Shown here piece after piece: positions 1 to 5,215 of a stretch of DNA of 6,452 nucleotides. A program made the translations under genes and the position numbers. The DNA is taken from NCBI GenBank assembly GCA_013001485.1, contig JABDMN010000220.1, positions 1-6,452 on the forward strand, given 5' to 3'. Position 1 is the stretch's first letter. Each line of letters opens with the position of its first letter. Origin of the DNA: Acidimicrobiia bacterium (GTDB taxonomy: Bacteria; Actinomycetota; Acidimicrobiia; Spongiisociales; UBA5794). Below the pieces are notes generated by a model, which was not told the origin of the DNA, made no database searches, and saw nothing but the letters and a program-made list of their open reading frames with translations.

Positions 1-842
1 CGGTCCGTGATGTCGAGGGCGTCCGCAAGTGCTCGCAGCTTCTCGACCTCGGCGGTGCCGCGAGGCCCACTCGGTCCGCCGACGACCACCAGGTCGACAT
101 CGGCGAGACGGGCGGTCGCCTCGATTGCGACGTCGATCCCTTTCAGAGCCTGGATCCGTCCTACGTACAGCAGGACCGGACCAGTGCCGAGACCCAGGCG
201 TTCCCTGGCCTCGTCCCGCGAACCCGGCGAGAACACTTCGTGATCGACTCCGGGAGGCGAGACGCACTGGCGTTCCGGACTGGCGCCGTAATGCTCGAGC
301 AGATCGGTCGCCTCCGACGGTGTGGACGCGATGACACAGTCGGACTGGTCGATCACCTCCTGCTCGGTGAGGATCCGCACCGCCGAAGACGGCTCCTGAT
401 CCTCGCGGCGAGTGAGGTCCTTGATGCGCCCCAGAGTGTGAAACGAGTTGGCGAGAGGGATCTGGAGGTTCTGCTTCACCATCACCCCTGCCCACCCCGA
501 AATCCAGTAGTGGCTGTGCACCACGTCGTAGGTGAAGCCGTGGTCGCGGATCCAGGTGATCACCGCCTGGGAGAAGTCGCCCACCACCTCGGGAAGCGCG
601 GCGACCGGGAGTCGTCGAGCCGGGCCGGCGTCGACATGGACCACGCGATAATCCGGGGACACTGCAACCTCCGACGGCGCGGCCGGGTCCTCTCGCCGGG
701 TGAAAACGTCGACAGCCACGCCTCTGCCGGCCATGGTCTGAGCCAGTTCGTGGATGTACACATTCATCCCGCCTGCGTCCCCAAGACCGGGCTGCAGCAA
801 CGGCGATGTGTGCATCGAGATGTAGGCCACCCGGGAGATCAT
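1..842 (-). CDS. MshA-like GT4 glycosyltransferase (partial, 3' end missing)
   Basis: Retaining GT-B glycosyltransferase of family 4; it should transfer a sugar from an NDP-sugar to a small acceptor in the cytoplasm. The visible 280 residues cover the N-terminal acceptor domain and the start of the donor domain. Hallmarks: the glycine-rich loop GDAGGMNVY (residues 21-29), which is typical of the MshA and sucrose-phosphate-synthase-like subgroup; HSHYWISG (109-116); HTL (135-137); and VGRIQALKG (227-235), whose R229 and K234 match the donor-diphosphate-binding Arg/Lys of the family. It starts with ATG at 842, overlapping the previous stop by 4 bp (ATGA), with GAGG seven bases upstream. MshA makes the first mycothiol intermediate from UDP-GlcNAc and inositol phosphate. 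Here V80 occupies the place of a lysine I recall as contacting that phosphate, so the acceptor is uncertain. The C-terminal donor site lies beyond the left edge. Family is confident, substrate is not. Confidence 0.9.
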   Translation of the reverse strand, partial: MISRVAYISMHTSPLLQPGLGDAGGMNVYIHELAQTMAGRGVAVDVFTRREDPAAPSEVAVSPDYRVVHVDAGPARRLPVAALPEVVGDFSQAVITWIRDHGFTYDVVHSHYWISGWAGVMVKQNLQIPLANSFHTLGRIKDLTRREDQEPSSAVRILTEQEVIDQSDCVIASTPSEATDLLEHYGASPERQCVSPPGVDHEVFSPGSRDEARERLGLGTGPVLLYVGRIQALKGIDVAIEATARLADVDLVVVGGPSGPRGTAEVEKLRALADALDITD

Positions 843-1744
843 GTCGCTGCCTCGACGAGGTACAGCGGTCGGGCCACGGCGCCAAGCCGGAACTTGTACA
901 CCTCATCGCCCTTCAGGAAGTCGAAGCGGGTCTTGCCTGCATCAATGGCGCGGTCGATCAGGCCGGTGACGAGCACGATGCCGGGAGATGCGTCTGCCAT
1001 CCCCGGATCGTATGCCGAGTTGTACAGGTAGTAGCAGTCCTCGTCCTCGAACCCGATGGCGGCGGCGACAGGCACATCGCCGTCGCCACGAAGTACGTCG
1101 AGACGGGCCCCGGCATCGTCGAGCAATGAGCGGAAGAACTCGGCATAGGCATCGGTCATGAACTCGCCCTTTTCGCCATCGGCGGCCCGATGCATCCCGA
1201 CGAAGGAATCGAAGTCATCGGCGGTCCCGCCGGCGAACCTGGCTGTCCCGAGCACCTCTACGAACCGTCGCCGCTTGCGCCGCACCTCGTGACGTTGCTT
1301 CTTTCCGAGCCCGGCCAGATACTCGTCGGGGTCGCCAGGCAGAGGGAGCACGGCCGCGACCTCGTGCTCGGCTTCTGTCACGACGAGACCGGCCGCCTCG
1401 AGGCCCTTCGTCACGACGTCTGCTGCTTCACGAGGGAGACTGTCGAACTCGAACCGGGTGCCTGGATCCTCGGCGAGGGCGTATTGGCGAATCAGGTCCA
1501 CGGCTCCGGCTCCGAGCGGTGCGTGGTAGTCGGTGAGATGAGATGCTCCTGCGAACCGAACGGCGTCAGGGCCTCGGGTCACGACGAGGGCGGCATCGGA
1601 GGTCTCGACGACCTGGAGCTCACCGCCCGACGGAACGCACCCCCACCACGCGCTGAGAAACTGGCGTCCTGCGAACGGCCCGACGAACGGCGCAGCAGGC
1701 TCGAGGTCGAGGGCCGGCGTCGCTAGATCGTCGTGGATTCTCAT
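839..1744 (-). CDS. CelD/BioF2-type GNAT-fold acyltransferase
   Basis: A 301-residue cytoplasmic protein resembling the Acetyltransf_6 (CelD/BcsL, BioF2-like) family, which has a tandem GNAT-like architecture related to FemABX transferases. The supporting signatures are the basic segment KKQRHEVRRKRRRF (148-161), typical of the start of the second GNAT unit, and the C-terminal FDFLKGDEVYKFRLG (274-288), the family's usual ending. DASPGIVLVTGLIDRAI (251-267) sits where the acyl-CoA-binding turn and helix are expected. The acceptor cannot be read from sequence; relatives occur next to glycosyltransferases in polysaccharide and glycolipid clusters. Both ends overlap neighbours by 4 bp (ATGA with the asparaginase upstream and the glycosyltransferase downstream), so the three are probably translated together. 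No strong Shine-Dalgarno is visible, which fits translational coupling. It does not look like mycothiol synthase MshD. Confidence 0.8.
   Translation of the reverse strand: MRIHDDLATPALDLEPAAPFVGPFAGRQFLSAWWGCVPSGGELQVVETSDAALVVTRGPDAVRFAGASHLTDYHAPLGAGAVDLIRQYALAEDPGTRFEFDSLPREAADVVTKGLEAAGLVVTEAEHEVAAVLPLPGDPDEYLAGLGKKQRHEVRRKRRRFVEVLGTARFAGGTADDFDSFVGMHRAADGEKGEFMTDAYAEFFRSLLDDAGARLDVLRGDGDVPVAAAIGFEDEDCYYLYNSAYDPGMADASPGIVLVTGLIDRAIDAGKTRFDFLKGDEVYKFRLGAVARPLYLVEAAT
850..853 (-). promoter_or_regulatory. Ribosome binding site of the glycosyltransferase gene
   Basis: On the minus strand GAGG lies seven bases before the ATG at 842, inside the last codons of the upstream acetyltransferase gene. 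Together with the ATGA overlap it supports this start and suggests that ribosomes finishing the upstream gene re-initiate here. Confidence 0.5.
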
Positions 1745-2697
1745 CTCGACTGGTCCAGTTCGAAGGCCGGTTCCACAGCGCCGACCGGTCGGCCACCACC
1801 CAGCACAGCAGGGCGTGCCACGTCAGCGAGACCTTGACGAGCGGCCGCAGACAGCAGCCCCAGCTGGGTGACGGCCTCGATCATCCCCACGACCGCTGCC
1901 GCGGCGGCTCCGGTGAACGCTTTCACAGACACGCCGAGACCCCGAACGCCGAGCCCGAAACAGCCCTCCGCGCCGACCTTCAACGGACCATTGACCCAGG
2001 CCCCAAGCTTCCCATCGCCTCGCAGGTTGCCCCCGACGAGCGACGGGTATCGGCGTACCGCCGTTGCCACCTCGGCATACTCAGGAAGTGCGCTCAGCCG
2101 GGCGAAGATCATGGCCAGGCTGACGGCGTTCCCGCGGAACGAAGGAACACCGCATCCGTCGACGCCCACCGGGCCGATGTCGGCGCCAGCAGCCGCCGCC
2201 ATCTCGGCGGCTATCTCCTGCTGCAGCGGATGGTCGGCGTCGGTGTAGTCGTCGATCGACCAACCGCGAGCCACGCATGCCCGCAACATCGCGGCATGCT
2301 TGCCCGAGCAGTTATGCAGGATGGGCAGCGCCTGGGTGACACCGCGGTCGCGCCACAGCGCATCGGCTTCGGGCCGCAACGGCCGCAGAGGTGGGCATAA
2401 CAGTGCCGTCTCATCGAGACCCACCTCGCCGAGCATGGATCGCACATAAGCGATGTGGATCGGGAAGCCGCTGTGGCTCGCCGAGGCGAAGGCCAGGCGC
2501 TCAGGATTCAGGTTGGCGCCGAGACGCTGGCTGACCGCTGTCTGTACCGGCTTGATCGCAGACCGGAAGAAGAATGGACGACCAACGTCGCCATGAGTGG
2601 CGACAACTCGTGGAGTCATGTCGACCAGGTCGACGACGGCTACAGCCCCGGGGTGCTCCGATTCGACCAGGCCCGACCTGATCGATCTGGCCAGCAT
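1741..2697 (-). CDS. L-asparaginase II, Rhizobium etli ReAV type
   Basis: Hydrolyses L-asparagine to aspartate and ammonia. It belongs to the Asparaginase_II family, whose fold resembles serine beta-lactamases and is unrelated to E. coli AnsA/AnsB. The 318-residue length is slightly shorter than usual but the domain is complete. The Ser-x-x-Lys catalytic motif is in FRSAIKP (S46, K49). The HNCSGKHA block (128-135) supplies C130 and K133, and GVDGCG (178-183) supplies C182; these three match the metal-site Cys/Lys/Cys of ReAV. GAEGCFGLG (242-250) adds a further conserved cysteine at 246. No signal peptide is seen, so it is cytoplasmic. The ATG is 3 bp after the RsiG-like stop, and the protein opens with MLARSIRSGLVES, which fits the family N-terminus. 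No clear Shine-Dalgarno is present, suggesting coupling. Activity may be broader than asparagine; the family call is firm. Confidence 0.93.
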   Translation of the reverse strand: MLARSIRSGLVESEHPGAVAVVDLVDMTPRVVATHGDVGRPFFFRSAIKPVQTAVSQRLGANLNPERLAFASASHSGFPIHIAYVRSMLGEVGLDETALLCPPLRPLRPEADALWRDRGVTQALPILHNCSGKHAAMLRACVARGWSIDDYTDADHPLQQEIAAEMAAAAGADIGPVGVDGCGVPSFRGNAVSLAMIFARLSALPEYAEVATAVRRYPSLVGGNLRGDGKLGAWVNGPLKVGAEGCFGLGVRGLGVSVKAFTGAAAAAVVGMIEAVTQLGLLSAAARQGLADVARPAVLGGGRPVGAVEPAFELDQSR

Positions 2698-2700
2698 GCG

Positions 2701-3240
2701 CTAGGACCCGGCGAGCAGCTCGTCGATGTTGTCGATGCCCTGCCGATAGCGGTCGGTGAGCTCCGACTGGATCTTCTCGTACGCCTCATACACGGTCCGG
2801 CGCTGCTTCGAGACCTCACGCTCGGCCTCGGTGAGGTCTGCCTGAATGGTCTCGAGCTCCTCATCGTCAAGCGTGGGCAGATGGGCAAGGAAGTCATCAA
2901 CGAGCACGCGATCGACGTTCCGCTTGCCGGTGGACGGGATGTCAGGGACTTCCACAGGGATGGCACGACCCGAGCTGCTCGATACATGGCTCTCTGAACC
3001 GGCGAGGATCTCGGGGAGCGCATCGATCAAAGAACGCGATTCCTCTCCGGACCGTCGTCGCAGCTCGAAGCCGAGCAGGTCCATCCGGCCGTGGAGCAGG
3101 CGCTGGTAGTAGGAGAGCTCGGTGTCGAGCTCGTCGCACAACGCACGGCGTTCCCTCAGGTCATCCAGCGAGATGTCGGGGAGACCTGCGACGAAATCGG
3201 GGGCGGAAACAATGTCGATCCGGCGGCGGCGTTCAGTCAT
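2701..3240 (-). CDS. RsiG/AmfC-like putative c-di-GMP-dependent anti-sigma factor
   Basis: A 179-residue, Cys-poor, highly charged helical protein resembling Streptomyces RsiG (formerly AmfC, aerial mycelium formation), which holds the sigma factor WhiG inactive when bound to c-di-GMP. RsiG carries two copies of E(X)3S(X)2R(X)3Q(X)3D on an antiparallel coiled coil. Here copy 1 reads D39-S43-Q46-H50-D54 within ELSYYQRLLHGRMDLL (41-56). Copy 2 reads E140-S144-R147-Y151-E155 within EREVSKQRRTVYEAYE (140-155). LPTLDDEEL (121-129) and the ending DRYRQGIDNIDELL (163-176) also fit the family. A serine-rich linker (84-90) joins the halves. I chose the ATG at 3240, 10 bp after the upstream stop, because the longer reading frame runs back into the peptidase gene; no Shine-Dalgarno is visible. 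The sigma partner is not in this window. Family likely; ligand binding is inferred, not shown. Confidence 0.82.
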   Translation of the reverse strand: MTERRRRIDIVSAPDFVAGLPDISLDDLRERRALCDELDTELSYYQRLLHGRMDLLGFELRRRSGEESRSLIDALPEILAGSESHVSSSSGRAIPVEVPDIPSTGKRNVDRVLVDDFLAHLPTLDDEELETIQADLTEAEREVSKQRRTVYEAYEKIQSELTDRYRQGIDNIDELLAGS

Positions 3241-3250
3241 TGGCGGGAAG

Positions 3251-4402
3251 CTAGCAAGCCGCCGACAGTGTCGGATAGGGGTTGACTGCCGCTCCGCCTC
3301 CGGGGTGGACCTCGAAGTGCAGGTGGGTTGCGCCACCAAGGGCGTTACCGCTGTCTCCGACATACCCGATGAGTTGTCCGGAGCTCACCCGGTCTCCGGT
3401 TGAGAGGCCCGAGGCATATCCGTCGAGGTGGGCGTAGTAATACGTGACGCCATGGTCGGCCTTCAGGAAGGCCACAATCCCACCGAGGCTGTTCGTCTTG
3501 AGGCGGACGGTGCCGTCACCGACGGCGAGGACCTTGGTGCCGCGAGGAGCCATCATGTCGGTGCCCTTGTGCTTGCGACCTCCGGAGCGAGGGAAACCCC
3601 AGTCGTTGATGAAGCGTGACCCGGGCGCAGGGCACACGAACCCCGGTGTGACCGAGTTGCTCACCCCTGCGGCTGCGCCCTGGCGACGGGCTAGCTCGAG
3701 CGCCTCCTGACGCCGCTTCTCCTCGTTGTACTTGCGCAGAGCTGCCTTCGCCGCATCGTCGGCTTCCTCGAAGGCGACGGCGGCATCACGTTGCAGCTCG
3801 TCCATACGCTCGACGAGCGACTCAGCCTGGGACTGGAGCTCGGCGACGCGAACCTGGTCGGTCTGAAGATCGCCCTTGAGCCGCTCCATCTCACGTCGTG
3901 TCGCCTCGAGAGTGTCGAGAGACGAGACCTCGAACCGGGTAGCCCGGTCGATCAGGTCCTGCGTGGTGATCACGTCCTGGATCGAGCCCGCCTCGAAAGC
4001 CACGGCAAAGAGGTCACCGCTGCCCGACATGTAGGCCTCGAGAACGAGGGTACGGGCGGTCTCTCGCATCTGGGAGGTCTCGCCTTCACGCTCCCGGATG
4101 CGCTCCTCGAGGGTTGCGGTTCGCCAGATCAGATCCTCGAGTTCGGCATGTACGGCGTGGAACTCCTCGAGCGCCGAATCGACGGCGTCGTTTGAGGCGA
4201 TGAGCCGGCTGAGTGCGTCATCGCGCACTCCCTCGGTGCGGTCGACCTCGTCACGCGACTGGGCGCCGACGGCTGATGGCGACAACAGCGAAGCAGCAAT
4301 GACGGCGGCGAGGAAGAGGACCCGGGTGGCCCTGGGAAGTGACATTCGGCCAGCCAGGGTAGTCGACACCGTGCCCCCACTCGAACCTGGAGTCGCAGTC
4401 AT
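3251..4402 (-). CDS. Secreted coiled-coil M23 peptidoglycan endopeptidase (EnvC/NlpD-like layout)
   Basis: Zinc metallopeptidase expected to cleave peptidoglycan cross-bridges, or to activate an amidase, outside the membrane. Layout of the 383 residues: Sec signal peptide with hydrophobic core about 28-42 and likely cleavage after VGA (47/48); long coiled coil about 55-240 with an AYMSGSGDLFAVAFEAGSIQ-like insertion (123-142) typical of EnvC/PcsB relatives; then a C-terminal M23/LytM domain (255-383). Zinc and catalytic residues look intact: H278 and D282 in HKGTD, H325 in YAHL, and H360 and H362 in HLHFE. The mature protein has just two cysteines, C257 and the last residue C383. The start could be 4402 (AGGGG four bases upstream) or ATG 4345 (residue 20), which would give a more compact signal peptide. 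It lies 32 bp after the phosphatase and 10 bp before the RsiG-like gene. A division-linked FtsEX-dependent role is possible, but no ftsEX is seen. Confidence 0.93.
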   Translation of the reverse strand: MTATPGSSGGTVSTTLAGRMSLPRATRVLFLAAVIAASLLSPSAVGAQSRDEVDRTEGVRDDALSRLIASNDAVDSALEEFHAVHAELEDLIWRTATLEERIREREGETSQMRETARTLVLEAYMSGSGDLFAVAFEAGSIQDVITTQDLIDRATRFEVSSLDTLEATRREMERLKGDLQTDQVRVAELQSQAESLVERMDELQRDAAVAFEEADDAAKAALRKYNEEKRRQEALELARRQGAAAGVSNSVTPGFVCPAPGSRFINDWGFPRSGGRKHKGTDMMAPRGTKVLAVGDGTVRLKTNSLGGIVAFLKADHGVTYYYAHLDGYASGLSTGDRVSSGQLIGYVGDSGNALGGATHLHFEVHPGGGAAVNPYPTLSAAC

Positions 4403-4406
4403 ATGG

Positions 4407-4411
4407 CCCCT
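4407..4411 (-). promoter_or_regulatory. Possible ribosome binding site of the M23 peptidase gene
   Basis: AGGGG on the minus strand, four bases before the ATG at 4402, in the 32-bp spacer after the phosphatase gene. Spacing is short for a Shine-Dalgarno, but no comparable site precedes the alternative ATG at 4345. The spacer (4403-4434) shows no hairpin with a T-run, so I see no terminator here. Confidence 0.35.
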
Positions 4412-4434
4412 ATCGGCACGCAGTGACTAGTCCT

Positions 4435-5214
4435 TCAGCCGCTTAGGAGTCGCCCGTGACGACGCCCGAGGGCGTAGGTGGCACCGGCAAGGGCAACTGC
4501 CCCCGCAGCTGCTGTGGTGCGAGCAACGACCTCTTTGCGACGCCGGGAGAACTCGACCACGGGCCAGCCGCGGTGGTACGCCAGCGTCTCGAGGGCCCGG
4601 TCCGGGTTCACCGCCACCGGATGACCGACGATGTCGAGCATGGGGAGGTCACCCATCGAGTCCGTGTAGGAATAGCTGAGCGGCAGGTCGTAGCCACGTG
4701 CTGCGGCGAGCTTGGCGATGGCGTCGGCCTTGCCCTGGCCGTAGCAAAACGGCTCGGCGAGCAAGCCCGTGTAGCGACCGTCGACGATCTCGGCGACGGT
4801 ACCGATTGCTCCCGTCATCCCAAGCGTTTCGGCGAGCCCGTTGACGATCTCGATGGGCGAGGCCGACACGATGTAGGTGTCTCGTCCCGCTTCGTGGTGG
4901 AGGTCGAGCAAACCCAGGGACTCGAGGCGGACGGACTCCTGGAGCTTGGGAAGAATCTCGTCACCGAGCCCAACCAGATCGGCAACCTGGACGCCGGCGA
5001 TGGCGTCGAGCACGCGGTTCTTGATCGCCTCGGTCTTCTCGTCCGACGCCCCGGCGAACCGGAACACGATCGCGTCGGTGAGATCCTTCAGGACCTGCCT
5101 GGTTTCGACCATGTCGTTGCGCCACGCCGCCATCCCGAACACGTACAGCGACGACCCCGAGATCAGGGTCCGATCCAGGTCGAAGAACGCCGCGGCTTTG
5201 GCTCCGGTCTGCAT
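4435..5214 (-). CDS. HAD-IB family phosphatase (SerB-like hydrolase)
   Basis: Mg-dependent phosphohydrolase of haloacid dehalogenase subfamily IB, the group that includes phosphoserine phosphatase and CicA-like enzymes. All four HAD motifs are visible in the 259-residue protein: motif I FDLDRT (nucleophile D12, acid/base D14), motif II SAS (S117), motif III K162 in QGKADAI, and motif IV DSMGD (D185, D189). A helical cap lies between motifs I and II (about 20-110). The C-terminus has a weakly hydrophobic Ala/Gly-rich stretch (232-250) flanked by arginines, which could touch or cross the membrane. I chose the ATG at 5214, giving a 1-bp gap after the acyl-CoA dehydrogenase stop, because GGAGG sits five bases upstream. 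The longer frame from 5247 would overlap that gene. The substrate is unknown; phosphoserine, glycerol-phosphate lipids or other phosphomonoesters are all possible. Confidence 0.9.
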   Translation of the reverse strand: MQTGAKAAAFFDLDRTLISGSSLYVFGMAAWRNDMVETRQVLKDLTDAIVFRFAGASDEKTEAIKNRVLDAIAGVQVADLVGLGDEILPKLQESVRLESLGLLDLHHEAGRDTYIVSASPIEIVNGLAETLGMTGAIGTVAEIVDGRYTGLLAEPFCYGQGKADAIAKLAAARGYDLPLSYSYTDSMGDLPMLDIVGHPVAVNPDRALETLAYHRGWPVVEFSRRRKEVVARTTAAAGAVALAGATYALGRRHGRLLSG

Positions 5215-5215
5215 G

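Noticed and set aside
240..1031. 263-codon plus-strand open frame across the glycosyltransferase/acetyltransferase junction
   Set aside because: It is antisense to two well-recognised genes, is rich in Arg and His as shadow frames are, and has no family resemblance.
839..1744. Assignment of the acetyltransferase as mycothiol synthase MshD
   Set aside because: Although next to an MshA-like gene, its KKxRHEVRRK and FDFLKGDEVYK segments are CelD/BioF2-type and not MshD-type.
3262..3274. 13-bp perfect inverted repeat (6-bp arms, 1-base centre)
   Set aside because: It lies in the last codons of the peptidase, has a loop too small for a hairpin, no T-run and no second copy; chance palindromes of this size are common in GC-rich coding DNA.
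3241..3363. N-terminal extension of the RsiG-like gene by 41 codons
   Set aside because: It would lie inside the catalytic C-terminus of the M23 gene in another frame, and the extra residues are low-complexity and unlike the family; ATG 3240 gives a clean junction.
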